Positions 40,010-55,500 of a DNA stretch of 64,000 nucleotides are shown one piece after another (the first letter of the stretch is position 1; each line of letters starts with the position of its first letter). The DNA comes from Brugia malayi (Eukaryota; Nematoda; Chromadorea; Rhabditida; Onchocercidae): positions 9,856,501 through 9,920,500 of the forward strand of contig NW_025062476.1 in the NCBI RefSeq assembly GCF_000002995.4, in the 5' to 3' direction. A program made the position numbers and the translations under genes. Under the pieces are notes generated by a model. That model searched no databases. It was not told where the DNA came from and was given only the letters and a program-made list of their open reading frames with translations.

Positions 40010-40222
40010 TTATGCTGAACAGAGTTGAGATGATCTTTTCCCCGAAACTGTTTTTCCCGAGAAAATATCGTCAAGAGCGCCATCTGTATTCAGTAACCGC
40101 CAGAAGCGACATCTCTCTTCAGTGATTATTTTTGCATGTTGTTCAGAACGATGCGATTCCAAAAGATTGGATATTTTGATATTCGAGTTATAAAACTGCA
40201 ATCTTATTCCTTTAGGAATCAA
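40010..40222 (-). other. Exon-like open frame, unrecognised (70 codons)
   Basis: The frame is richer in CpG and G+C than its surroundings. It follows a minus-strand TTTAGTTTAG and translates to a mixed-composition peptide containing RCRFWRLLNTDGALDDIF, ending with a TAA stop. No partner exon or family was recognised, and it is isolated in the gene desert. It could be the last exon of an unseen gene, a retropseudogene remnant, or chance. Confidence 0.2.
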
Positions 40223-40693
40223 ATCTAAACTAAAAAAAAATGCCTCTCATTATGACTGTCTACTCGATCCAAAATTTTTATGCTAATTTTTTTATGTAGA
40301 TTTTCCTCTTAATTCTGTTATAATTAGTAACTAACAAAGCCATTGATAATTCCCTTCCGTCTTATCATTTCCCATTAAAATTTCAAATATTAATTCCCTT
40401 TCCCATTAAAATTTCAAAAATTTCAAATATTCAAATATTTCAAATATCAAACATTCTTCATTTACTGTCTACCATTCAACTGTTTATCTCCTCCCAAATA
40501 TCTGAAAATCCTAAGAAACATAAGAACTGAACAATCCAAACCTACCAAATCATCGAAATCATTTCATTTACACTGCTCAAGTAGTAAATGAAATATGGCG
40601 TACACAAGAGAAGTCTTTTTGCTCTCTGTCGCTTGATTTGAATCTGAATGTCAGTGAAATAAGCCTTTAAAATTGATATCGGAAGCAGTAAAC

Positions 40694-40718
40694 CTCCTTC
40701 CTTCCTTCCTTCCTTCCA
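40694..40718. repeat. (CTTC)n microsatellite
   Basis: About five TTCC/CTTC tetranucleotides. Confidence 0.9.
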
Positions 40719-41596
40719 GCTCAAAAACTTTTTTTGGAAATGAAATAAATAAGTACACATACATGCACAGCGATGTGTAGAACCACATGCATGCCTACAT
40801 GCATGCATATCCATTTATTTGTATATGTTAAACAAAAGGCATGTCTAGGCCAAACCTTTCGATTGTTTACTTCGGCAGAATTGGCCTAGGAAATAAATAT
40901 TATGTGTGTTCAAGAAGGCCATTCTATTTCAGAGTAATTCCTTTTTGGAGCCTATAATGCTTTGTACTATTTCGTCTCTCTCATCTCACATAATTGTCAA
41001 TTCAAAATTTCGCTCCAAAACTCTTAAAAATGCTTAAAATCCGATGCTAGCTGTTATAGACTAAGTTGGTAATAAAGTTCGATCAACTCTTTTACTTATG
41101 GCACTCCTCAGTTGCATACTTAAAATTTAATTAATTTTAGTTTTTCATTCCGATGTACTATGATGTGCCATTCAAAATGTTTTAAATTTTATTTCCTTTT
41201 AATCTAAATAAAACATTTGACTTAAAAATTATTAGCAAAAATGTACAATTAACTAGAAATTTAGTTTCAAAAAGTTAGCTTAAATTATAAAAGACATTAG
41301 TGTTATCGGTATGAAAAAAAGGAAAGAACGCAATCATAAATTTTAAATTCCAAGCAGCCCAATTAAAATTAATACAAAAGTTCTATTCCATACATTTCGA
41401 GTGCAGAAAATTTTATGTGGGTGAAAAATTTTTGATAAAATTATTACAACAAGACTGCGCCTTGCAACAAAATGAAAAAATAACAGAAAATTTGATTTGA
41501 AAAAATTTTTTTCTCGATGAAAGTTTTTAATTTTTCTTTACAGGAAAATTTCAACTAAAAAAGTATATGTAATTCAAATTGTTAAGTCTTTGTGAA

Positions 41597-41638
41597 TTTT
41601 GTCGCTATTATTCAACATATTGAATAATAGCGACAAAA
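41597..41638. repeat. Perfect 19-bp inverted repeat (hairpin)
   Basis: TTTTGTCGCTATTATTCAA (41597-41615) and its exact complement at 41620-41638 flank a 4-base loop (CATA). It is the strongest isolated hairpin in the desert. Confidence 0.88.
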
Positions 41639-42384
41639 GCTCTAATTGTAACCGGATGTGAATTATGGCCAATTCAGTTAGCAAAAAATGAAGCCTGAAG
41701 TTGGATAAGTAAATTGCCGGTTATTTGACTGTTAAGTCAAATATTGTAATCAAATGTTATTGGCGTTTTTTATTCAGCAAATTATCATACAATACTTTCG
41801 AATAGCATATCAGACTGAATTTCAAAATTAACTGATTGATTCCATTACAAAGTCATGAAATCTGCAAATATTCTTTGATTGAATCAATGCAATAAAAACG
41901 CAAAAAAAAAAGTCAAAAGCAGAAGTAGAAAGAATATATTTAATAATGTCAAAATCGGTTTGCGCTTCTTTTCCGAATTTTATGAATCATATGCGAATAA
42001 ATGGTTTTATCTGAATATTGTTGCTCCTTTCTTCATAGAAAATTTCATATATTTAAATCTAAAGCTCTCTCGAGAATTTGAAAAGAAATTTTTTTCCATC
42101 TTCTTTCAGCTCCCAATAATCGACACTGATAAAAATCTATCCCTTGATCTAAGTCTTTTTATTATCATTTCTTGTGCAATTAATCTTTGAATTAAAGACA
42201 TCTTTATTTGATATCATTAAAGCATACTTCTTCTTTTCTTCTTTTTCTTAATTTTTTTCTTTCAAATTTTATTTTGATAAAAACAAAACAAAAACATCCT
42301 CGTTATAATAAAAATGACATATTTTTGATATATGTTTTTGAATTATTGACACTTTTAGCGTTTATGGTATGACATTCATCGCAG

Positions 42385-44011
<1,627 letters not shown>

Positions 44012-47000
44012 CCTCTTTCTAGTACTTTTTTACTTTTGACCTTGATTCAATCAAGGAATACTTGTAAATTTTCTGACTTTCTAACAGAATCAGTCAGTTA
44101 ACTTTCAACTTTAGTCTAATATTCAGTTGGGAGAAGGAATTTATAATTATTTGATAATTTACTCAGTAATAACCGACAGTAATATTTGATAACTTTTGGA
44201 TATTATTTAGTAACAATATCAAAGATAATGTTTGTTGACCAATCGAAAGATCAATGAACCATTTAATGCATAATTTAGGATAGCTTAAAGTTTAGCATTA
44301 ACGTGAAAATACTTTGGCATCGAAAATATTGGGAAAACAATTTGAGCTAATCATTTTGGCAAATAAAGATAATTAGTGGTGACAAAGAGTAACGTTGAAT
44401 GATAGACTTTGGATAGATAAGCAATAAAAATTAAAAGATCTTTTAGAGGCCATTAAGAAGTTACATACGATATGCATATTAAGGAAGATAGAATGGTAAT
44501 TGAGTATATTTGAATGGTAATAAGTTTTTTCAAGAATAATTAGCAATAAACAAAATAGGCTTTTCAAAATAATTACTCAAAAATGTGTTTTTTTTTGTTA
44601 TGTTTTCCGAGAAGGTCTCTTGACCTTTTATGCATTTCACTTCATCATTTTTCTAAATATTTTGATGACGTAGAAAAGTTTTGAAGAAGACCTGCAATCT
44701 AAATTTTCATTCACATAAATTTTAGTCGGGTGAATAATTTACGCAGAACCAATTCTTGAAAATTCTTTAATTTTCTAAATTTCTCTAATCTAAATTTTCC
44801 AATTAAAAATTCTTAATTGAAAATACTTGATTCTTGAAATTTTGAAAATTCAATTCCTGAAAAAAAAATTAAACGATATTGGAATAGGAAATATGCAAAA
44901 TTTTTTAAACTCATTAAATGACCCTGACCTAAAAATACTGATTATTAAGCAATGAATGATGGAACAACAAGAGTAGTGGTCACTGGTCACTCACTAGTTG
45001 CTAATTATATAGGCTGTTGTTATGCTGCCACAAACTTGGCCACTTATTACACAATTGTTATTTAATAGTATCTTGCACAACATCATTAAAATAAACTATC
45101 TTTCCTCTTTCTTACCAACAACAGAGAAGAAAATTTTTTCGTTTTGCTCCATCATCTCTAAACATTTCTTTTTGGCACTACATCAAATGCTTTTACATCA
45201 CTCAGATAATTAGCCTCTTCTTAAATGACTCTTAAGTGCTTTCCTAATTTTGTTTGCTTGTTTTTCTTTAAATTTTTTGTATGGCAGTATGGATCAATTT
45301 GACTACAAACTATCCATTATATCTTATGTTCAGGTTTAATTTCAATTCGTATTCTGAAAATTGCAAAGTACTTTAAACTGCTTATTTGTCACCTGTTTTG
45401 ATTTATTTTCTCACATTTTTTGATAATCTATAAACTATTTGCACTATTGTTGTAACACAGCAAGTTAGCTGGCTAATAAAATGATCAATGATTTGTCGTA
45501 TTGGTCACTTAAACAACACTTCCTATTGATTGTTAATTTTCATATTGCTCTTGGATATGATTTGAATACAACGCTTAGTTAGTTTTATGCCACTAATATT
45601 AATATTCCGATTTGCTTCTCAAATAGGAAATTTATTCTTTTTATCATTTTTATATTTAGTAATTTTCTCTTTTCTATTTCATTTTCAATAAAATTACAAA
45701 TATAGTCGATTAATACAATATATTTAGTGGCCAATATAACATGGTATCATCAGATTTGTTAATGAATTTTTGGCACAATATCTGCACTCACTCATATCAC
45801 ATATTAGGCCAGAGACTGTATACCTCCATTCATATCGCAAAAAATTTATTTTTAACCTTCCATAAATTTGTATCATTAGTTTTTTATTGATTTCAGATCT
45901 TGAACGATGACTGTCTCCATAAGTCCTTCAAAATGAATCTGGGTGTAGATTTAATATCATTTTCTTAAAATATTGTAGGTGAGCAGGTTTTCAGTCTTTA
46001 ATTATCGCAATAATCCTCCATTTCCTTTACTGATATCTCACTCATATGTCTGTAATATATGCTTAAATTGTTCTATTACCCACAAATATGAACTACTTCG
46101 GTTGGTCAAATGCTGTAGCTAACCAACTCTTAGTCTTCTTAATCTGTCCCATCTCATAATTAGCATAATTATCCACTTTTTTTCTTCATTATTTCAATCC
46201 GCGACAAATCTTTTGACCTTTTTACTGCTTATTTTAATTTTGTTTTAAAAATCTTATTAAATTGTATGTTTATCTGATCTAATCCTATGTATTCACCGTT
46301 TTAAAAGTATAGAAATTATACTTGAACCCGTAATGAATTTCGTATTTCTTAGTACATTAATTATCTCTCTGTTTCAATTTAATTACTGCTTTTGATTTTG
46401 ATGAGAGTTGACACATTTTATTTTAACTTACTTTAGCGCCTCATCTTTTAAATGGACTTTTTCTTCCCGTGTTGATACAAGTAATTCCAGTCATTCTGCT
46501 GTCAACATCTTTTAATCCTACCTCTGCGGGTTTCTTACCTGTAAGCATCGTATATTTTGTAAACAAGCTTAGAAACAAATTCTATAACTTTAATAGCGGA
46601 ATTCAACGCGCAACTGGAAACTATTCTTACATTCATTTTAGCGCTTTTGTCTGGTTTCTCAACCCCAACATAATTTTCCCAAAACTATTTAAATGTGAAA
46701 ATTTTCCATTGTCCTGTCGAATTTCATTCCCAATACCATGGAATGGTACCACTATTGTAGTTTTATTATCATTATTAACTGATAATTCTGATTAGACTTA
46801 CTTATAAAAAAGATGTTTATGATACAAGTCCAAGCATACATGACAATTGCGTAAGTAGCAAAAGTAAAAAGAAGTTTTGTTTTGGTTTAAAATTCAAGCT
46901 TAATTCTTCTAACTATGATGATCATATGCAAGAAGTGATCTCGACAAGTTAAATCTCGTCGGACTTTTGAAAAATACGGTGATAACAGGAAAGAGAGCGA

Positions 47001-50000
47001 ACAGATAATTAATAATGGCAAGTGGTTAATGAATAATTGAGAGTTGATCGTTTTGAAGGAAGTGCGACTCTTCACTGATTCATTCTATTCTTTCTTTCGT
47101 GCGCGTTTGTCTAAGCAACCTACTGCCATTCTCCAAAAGAAGCTTATAGAGCGGACATTGCTGTTACTCTTTGTGGATAGATGCAGAAACACTTTCCCAT
47201 TTTGCAAAACATATGGCAATTTCAAAGTCACTGTTCCATCAACAGAGAGAGAGAGAGAGAAGAAGAGAGAGAGGGACACTTTCTCTATCATTTTTGCTTA
47301 TTTTACCTCTCCTTACCTTCTTGATATCATTTTGCTTCTCTCTCTATTGGTCTTAATCAGTTTCGGTTTTGACTTTTAATTCCACTTTTTCCCCAAAATC
47401 TCTACTGCTACCGATTTGCTCTTCTTACTGTCACAAGGAGATCTATCAGTACCAGTATGTTTGCAATATTTTCATTCCTTCTCCTACCAACTATTCATCC
47501 TTCCTCCGTTCCTCTCTCAAAAACTATCTGCTCATTTCACCATCAAAAGACTAACACATTAATCGGACCTAAACTTACCCAAACTCACAGCTAAAATGTC
47601 CGATTTCTTGGCTTTTTGTTGCTCAATCTTGGCTTAACCTACAAGTATGTATTCATTAGTGCAGTATATCTGTTAGCTAACAAATTTAATTCACATATAC
47701 AACCTTGCGTCATCATTTGTGTTTGTAAACAATTAGCAAAATAACGTAAATATTGGACATAATTCTTAATTCCTGGCATTGACTCATACCCTTATCATAA
47801 CCTAATTTAATAATTCAGTAACAGTTAAGCGTATATGACCTCTCATTAGGATCAAAGGTATTTCAAGTTGGAGTTATGCTTATCATTATTGCTTGATAAA
47901 GTATGTATCACTGATAGCAGGTAACAGGGAAAGAGATGTAGTACCCAAAGAGATTGTCCATTAATCGACTGTCCATTAATTTTGTTTAGGCTAAAATGTA
48001 GCCTATTCGACAGCTGCATTGCACCAATTTTTGCCATCGTTTCAATCTGTCTGCTAACTTTGGCAGTAAACATCGTCAATCGTATCTGACCTCAGACTTA
48101 TCTTTAAACTTCCGGTCCGGTAATCATCGAAATCCTACATTACAACTACTTCCGAAATTCGTTCTTTTGCTTGTTTGCTACACTATTTTAAGATATCATC
48201 ATATGACGTATTTAATTTAGCATTTTTTGTTACATTCAAATCATGTACTCAGAAGATATTTGCGCCCGTATCCGTCAAAAAGAATAAAAATTTCACTTTC
48301 ATTTTTTTTTTTACATTCTCATTTTGCTAGTTATTTTTCTTTCTCTTTTCGAATTTTCAGGTGTTTATGGGTAACCTATTAACAATAATCCTTTTTGACA
48401 ATATCAGATAACCGAATGAGCCATTTTTCCAATCAAAGGAACTCATCAACATCAACATCCTGAATTACACATAATTCTTGATGACAAAATAAGCCACAAT
48501 TTATTTTGATTTGAAAATTTTGTTTCCTTGATCTCCTTCAGCTATCCTCTACTCTTCTTCTTACCACAACTGTTTCCTTTTTTTTTTTATTTCAGAGTAT
48601 TTTATGTCTTGTGAGTATTCAATGAGCGAAAAATATGCGCAAACTTCCACATGCATTAATATATCTATTTTTGTTCTAATTCTCTTCTTGAAATTAAAAA
48701 AAAAAATCTTTAAAAATTGCTTTAGCTACTTGAAAAATAGTTTCATCAATAAGCTGACCAATTCTACATAAACAAATCAAACTTAGAGTTTTTTTTTCAC
48801 TTATCTGGGAAGAAGCTTTTGGGGAAGATGATAACTGGAGTTATGTTTCGGTAAACTCTCAGTTCTTATTTATACACTAAGCAAAAGTTTTATATAACAA
48901 GAGATTCTCTTCTAGATAACAATAACAACACAACAATTATATTTCAATAAAAGTTTTCCTGTTTAATGTTTTTTTCCCATTTTATCCTTTTTCCTTTCTC
49001 TTTCTTTCTCGTTTTATTTTATGAATAACATCGAACTTTCGTTGATTATTCTTTTCATTCCTGTTTATTACTTACCAAATCTAAAAAATAATTAGTATTA
49101 ATGATGTATTCAAGAAATAGAAATAACGTATTACTGATGAATTATTGTCACAAAAATAAGTATTCATTGACACTCCGAATTTACTAAACAGATTGACTTG
49201 CTCTTAATAATTTTTATGAACATTTCAACGATGTAAGTCATTCAGAAATTATTCCTTTCTGATTAATTGACATATTTAAAACTACGAAATTGTGATAAAA
49301 GTGTGTTTTCAGAAAAGTTTTAGGTATGTTCGATGGGATCGAAGATATTTTCATCAAAGATTTATTCCGTCTTAAAGTTTACGATTATTCTTAGTGGTAA
49401 ACAATACTTTAAGGTATCAGATTTCATGAAAGGAGCTATCATTTTTTTTTACAGTAAAATCGAGCAGGTTGAAATTCCGAAGAAATTGGGCTTTCTGCTT
49501 CCACTACTTATTTTAGGTAATCGAGTTATAAAATCTGATACGGATGTTCTAGCCACAACTCAGAAGGGAACAGTTTGAATTCGTAGAAATTGGCGTAGTT
49601 TCATATTTTGTTTATCTTATATTTTTAACATAAATAGAACACTGTTCACATTAATATTCAATTTATTTGAAAGCTTTCTGCGTATGTTGATTCATTTTAA
49701 GTAATTGTAAGTAATAGTAACTTTTATATATTTATACTTAGTTATTTTTTCATTTGAATTTATATGGGAAATTCATATAGTGAAAAATCCCATAAATTTG
49801 CATATTAGTAGAGAAAATTAAATGCAATTTGTCATACGCTTTTTTCATTTTCATGAAGAATAGAACTTAAAGTAATAAGTCCTCATTTCACATTCCATTC
49901 GCATGAGTTATGCATTAGCTAAAGACTGTCAATTTTATCAGCACTATTATCACCAATGCAGTAGTAGCTATAGCAGCAGCATCATTCCCTCACTAACTAA

Positions 50001-52437
50001 TTCTTTGGCCCAATTCTTCTCTAGAAACTAAGCCAGACAAGTACAGTTTAAGCCAAGTCGAGTTAAAATATCAATAAACAGAAAATATCATTTTTTTCTT
50101 TTTCTTTTGCTCAAGTTTTTCGCAGAATTTGTGCGGTATTTTCATGGAACCATTAATTTTGACTTTTTAGACATCAAAAATTGAAAAACACAAAGTTGTT
50201 GACTAATGCTTTTAGAGAAATGAAAGTGGATGCACTTTATGCCAAATTACCTTAATTGAATTATTCCACTCCAAGGATCAAAGTTGATTTTGCTCTAACG
50301 CTTCAGACAAACAAACAAGTAAGGAAAAGTTTCCATGATATATTATTATCTTGTAAATTTGCTAATTGACAATTTTTTCTTATCTCGACTGGATAACACT
50401 AAAATGATAAAAACTTTAAGTGACAGCAAGATCAATGGATGATCAATGTCGAGATTCATCGAAAAATCAAGAATCATAAGAGAAATTAGTAGAAATTATT
50501 CGGATATTTTAGATATCAATACTTGAAAAGAAAACTGACTGTGAGTGACATTTTAGGACATCAAATAACATGTGTCATCTGCATCTGCAAAAAATCGTTG
50601 TCATATACAGCTAAGCAGCTTTTGCGAGATGGAAAATGATCAGTGGATAAGAATCTAAAAAGACTGATCACAGCAATTGTGGTCTTTATAAGTCAAATTA
50701 TGATTGAACTTTTTGTTTAAGTTTTGTAAGTGGAAGGGTTGGTCTTCTTTACCATATCTCACAGACCTAATTAATCCAGTTAAAAAGTTTCTTTACATTA
50801 TTAAATGTTATGACTCACTTATATGCATAAACTAGAGAAAATCTTGATTATTTCTTCGACTAAATGTTTTAATTAATTTATCGCTTGATTAATTCGTTGC
50901 TAATTGCACCTTTAATGCTTTGCGATATTTGATTTAAGCCGCCTAATGTGTAATAATATGTTTTGCGTTTTCTGCAAATTTGAAAATATATCCTGCCATA
51001 TTTTTAATATTCTTTAATCGCTATTATGATTAGATGTCATTTATGCTTGCTTTTCTTAGAAACTTATCAAATTTCTCACCACGTGGGACAATGCTTTCCT
51101 TTCAGAAGAAAATATCGACTTTTAATCGATTTTTATTGCTAGTTATTAGCTTATACTTGATAAACTTATAAATGTTGACAGTTTATTGCTATTAGCTACC
51201 AATATAATTTTGAAAATGAAAAATGATTGGTATTTTTATTGTTTGTGTAAAGGTGTGACAATGTTTTATATGACTAATGATGGAGTACATTCTGCTGAAT
51301 TACTGCTAATAGTAATATCGACTTTATTTTCCCTAGAAACCATAATTTAAGTTATTAAATCAAACAACTGAACTATTTCAAATATTTAAACTATTTTCCG
51401 ATCATTTATTTCTCAAACTTTGAACAAAATTCAAACTTTCTCTTTTTTCTACTTATTTCCAGTTCTATTTCTCCCATTTTAATAGGGGCAATATATATGA
51501 TCAAATTAGTTTCGTAGTGTTAGAGAATCCCTGTCGCTTGGTTTAATATTTGAGACTTTCCGATGTTGCAAAAAGATTCATTCTGTCAAGAAAAAACATC
51601 ACCAATTATGATTGTTTTAAATAATACTGCTAATTTGAGCTTTGGTCTAGCATTTTACTTTGTAAATATTTTTCTCTTTAAATTTTACATTTTTAATTTA
51701 TTTCTAATTTGCTGCAGTTATTTTTACGTCTTTCAAATAAATGTTGTCTATTCTAACCAAACTTTACAAGGCAATAAATCTTATAATTCTTGAACATTTG
51801 GCTAGCAATTTTCTTTTTATAAAAATAAAATTGAAATAGAGAATTCAGTCAACAAGTGCTTTCTGTAAAATTACTGTATTTCTCTTCTTGAACAGAAATG
51901 TATTCTGCCTTCGGAAACACTTCTATTTCAACCATCCATCCGAACATTTATTCTTTACTCATCTCTTTTTAGTTAAATAATTGCTGCTAAATAGGTTGTA
52001 TATGTGTATTCGCACAATAGTTTTATTCAAATGCTTCATTCTGATTTGAATTCAATTTCTACTTTAATTTTCTTTTGGAAATTGCACTAAAGCAATTCTG
52101 ATTCATAAGCATGCATTAAAGTCGTGCAATTTTCTATCTTTCATAAAAATTTCAATAGAAAGCATGAAAAGAGAATATTATTACCTTAACTCTTTTAAAG
52201 TATCATATTTTAAGCGCATTTCATTCAAATTTTACTCTTCTATTATTTTTCCTCAATTTTGCGTGCTTCGTTCACTGATTACTATCAATTGTTAAACTTT
52301 GACACGTATATATGCTAAATTTCTCTCAAATATTTTAGCTCTTTCTCGCATCAATGCAATAATTTCCAACAAAAAGCTACAAATTACATCAAAATTGAGA
52401 AATTAATTCAACGATCAACGAAACTTGGCATCAATAC
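44012..52437. other. Intergenic, no supported gene
   Basis: About 8.4 kb of AT-rich sequence with one GA microsatellite (47242-47276). Open frames here are short, hydrophobic and lack flanking splice sites, so none is called. The right end should contain the promoter of the gene starting at 52584. Confidence 0.55.
47242..47276. repeat. (GA)n microsatellite
   Basis: A GA run with one AAGAAG interruption. Confidence 0.93.
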
Positions 52438-52560
52438 ATGTCCCAGACATTACTATTATTGCTATCACTGCTAATCATAGTATTGTCGCTTCTTGGACGA
52501 CTCAATAAGCAGCAATTGTCAAGCTGGCGTTCTGTTTTGCCGGATTTGCAACATTTGTAG
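52438..52560 (+). CDS. Possible upstream ORF, 40 residues, hydrophobic
   Basis: The ATG at 52438 opens a 40-codon frame ending TAG at 52560, 23 nt before the main ATG at 52584. It starts MSQTLLLLLSLLIIVLSLLG, a strong membrane or signal-type helix, followed by a polar tail. A TATTTTAG acceptor lies about 100 nt upstream. If transcribed with the gene at 52584 it would act as a translational uORF or encode a membrane microprotein. The low-complexity Leu/Ile run could also be chance in AT-rich DNA. Confidence 0.35.
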   Translation: MSQTLLLLLSLLIIVLSLLGRLNKQQLSSWRSVLPDLQHL

Positions 52561-52583
52561 ATCCGTTCGTAACAAACAAAACA

Positions 52584-55500
52584 ATGTGGACAAAACGTGA
52601 TAAACGTCTCGAACCTCTCTTCGTTAAGCCAAGCTCAAGTCATATGGAAATGACCAACTATTTCCATTTCCACAGAACACATCCTAACCAAATGGTACCA
52701 ACCTCAACGGTGACCAGTTCACTTGGTTCAGCACCTGCTGTATTTTGGAAGACTAATAGCGCACGACGTAGACGCTTCGGTTTGTTTTATTTTGTATTAT
52801 AGTTGATTTATGTCCGTACAATGGCAAGGAACAAACAATCTTAAAATTTTTCCCTTCGATTCTTGACAACGATCAAAAATTTATTGTGTCAGAAGTCTTC
52901 ACTTTCACTTTTATTTCATTCATCTAATTCAAATTACTACATAACCCGAATATCACATGTCAAAGCTGTCTTTGAAAGGAATTAATTACTAAGCAAATAA
53001 GAGAAGGTTTAGAATACCTTGTATTGTACACTCAAAAGCTTTGCTGACTTTTAAACCAATTGGTTCAGTTGCTGCTTCCTAACCTCATTAATTCGCTAAC
53101 CTATGGATTACTGTGCTACATGACCTTAGCTGACCTTTTGCAGTTCTACTAGTAACTTTAAATAAATAAGCAAATGAAATTATTACATTTTTCTACAGAA
53201 CTAATCAAATAAACAACAAAGAAAGAGTTAATTTAGTAATTCGCTTTAAAGAAATTTCGAAAATGGCTCATATTTTCATTAATATGATTTTATCTCTGAA
53301 AATTTTAATGAATTTTACCGTCTTTGCTGTGACACTGAGAGAAGTAATTAGGTGTTTAGCTAATTAAGGGCAACTGGATTCTTCAATTTATGAAAGAGGA
53401 GCGGGAAATTCTTGCTGCGATATATAATTTTGCATCCTATCAATTTTACTAGTATTTTTTTTTTTTTTTTTGTATGTTTCATGGTAATCTTCATAATCCT
53501 ACTGCATTCTTATAAGTGGTTAGTCTCATTTCACAATTTTTTAGAAAGAAATCTATAAAAGGAAAATTACAGAAATGTCGTCGTAGTGAATACTTACAAA
53601 GTTCAGTGAAATTTCAAAACAAAGTCTTTTGATTGAGAATTATTGTTATCTCTTTGATTACTATCTTGAATTAATCAATTACAGATTCTTCTGTGATTTT
53701 ACTTTTACGACTGAAAAAATTTAATGTTTATCTTATGTTTCAGCAAGAATACACTAATCCTTCTTTTCTATTTGATGTAATCATATTCTATTAGTATTTA
53801 AGAAGATTTTAATTACACTCTGATCTTAAAACAAACTTAGTCAAATTTTACTTTTAATGCTTTTTTGATATTAATTGTTCTTTTTATCCCATATACTTCT
53901 AGAAACTTCAAATACTACAATTTTTTTATGTTATGAAAAACGTAAAAAAGAGAATAAAACTGAAACTTAACTTCTTTTTTGAGATATTATCGCAAGCAAA
54001 CTTATTACAGTGACAAAGCAATGGGACAAACTTCATCTTTCATAACATAAAAATTTAATTCTGTAGTTGGTTTTTGAAACATTCAAGTCAAAATTTAAGC
54101 TTCTATTGATGAATCGTTTGCAGAAATTATACTTTTTAAAGTTGTCATCCGACTTAAATAAAAAAGTAATGCTATATCGAGGAACTAAACTGAATCTTTA
54201 GCATAGTTAGATATGCAAATTATTTCTTTAAAAAAAGACTCGACATTCTTGTTTAGAGAGAAATTCATTTCATTACAGTAGTAGACAAAGAAGTGAAAGG
54301 TTTCGAGGAAGGCAATTAAAATAATTTTTAGATTTTGTCGTCTATTTCAAATAGATTCTTTTCAGTATTATTTTCTTAGGAATTAAATCTGTAATATTCC
54401 CAGAACATATGCCTGCAAATATGTTATTCAGTTCTTTTCCTTATTTTAAACTAAGTTAAAAAATGGTTTTAATCTAAATTTGTTTCATCGTTACCTCGAA
54501 TGAATGTCAAAAACGTTTAATTTCACCGAAATTTGTCAACCTTTTATAAATTGTTTTTATTGCTATTTTGCTAATTGCTTCATCCAAGGTTTTTGAATAC
54601 AGAAAAGACATGAGTAACAAAAAAAAAAAAAAAAAAAAAAAAACTTCAGTAAAAAAAGCTAGAAGCTAAATTGTCAAAACTAATAAATAATTTATCAAAA
54701 AAAAGTTTAATCTTGCTAACGTTATTTATTCATTTACAAATACAGTATACGACATGATTTAAATAATTTCGGAAGTTGTTTGAGGGCATTTTTAAAATTT
54801 GGTTTTTCCATATTTTTCCTATGGATGATAATAACTTCTTTAGAATTTTGCATTTACTTGGAAAATTCATTTCCTTATTTTGTACTGAATGGAAATAGCA
54901 GAAGGAAATGAATGGAAATGAAGAGATGAATGAAATGGCAAAAAATTTGAGAAGTTCAAATCTCTGAAGCATTCATACATGCACTTTTAATACCTTTCCA
55001 AGAATATTTCTTTATTGGGCCAATTTATGGCAAAGAAAGGCGGAAGAGAGCCAAATATCTAATAACAAATGTCGCATCAAACGAGTTGTCCATTAAATTT
55101 AGCAGTCTGCTTGAACAATGTGAAAATTGCATTTCATTGTTAAAAGGAAGCAACTACACTGTTACTTTGATATGTGGCCTAAAGTGCAGGCGAGCCTTCA
55201 GGCACTTTACTTCGATTATGAGCAACATTTTTGCTTCGTCTTCTCATACACTCATTTTCCTCTCTCATATCTGTCTTCTATCTTTCAAGTTGCAAATACG
55301 TAAATTTAAATATTAACAGGAGAAAAACAAATGAACTGATCAAATTCTCATGCAAAATTTGAACTAGCATTTAACATTAATATGGTTGACATTCCTTCCT
55401 TTCCCTTTGGATTTTATTTAATTTATCAAATAATCTGCTCTGTATGCAAAAGTCATTCTTTTTTATTCTATCTTTTTGTTGAAAATCTTTGGGAGGAAAT

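Larger units (their letters stand above)
37953..42384. other. Intergenic, mostly featureless
   Basis: Apart from the microsatellites, the hairpin at 41597-41638 and the doubtful frame at 40010-40222, I see no coding structure. The sequence is AT-rich with long T and A runs. Confidence 0.5.

Noticed and set aside
45022..46795. Plus-strand frames of 63 and 108 codons
   Set aside because: Hydrophobic, low-complexity translations typical of AT-rich non-coding DNA, without acceptor/donor pairs or recognisable motifs.
47044..47379. Overlapping frames on both strands around a GA repeat
   Set aside because: They are driven by the GA microsatellite and AT-rich hydrophobic translation; no splice sites or family features.
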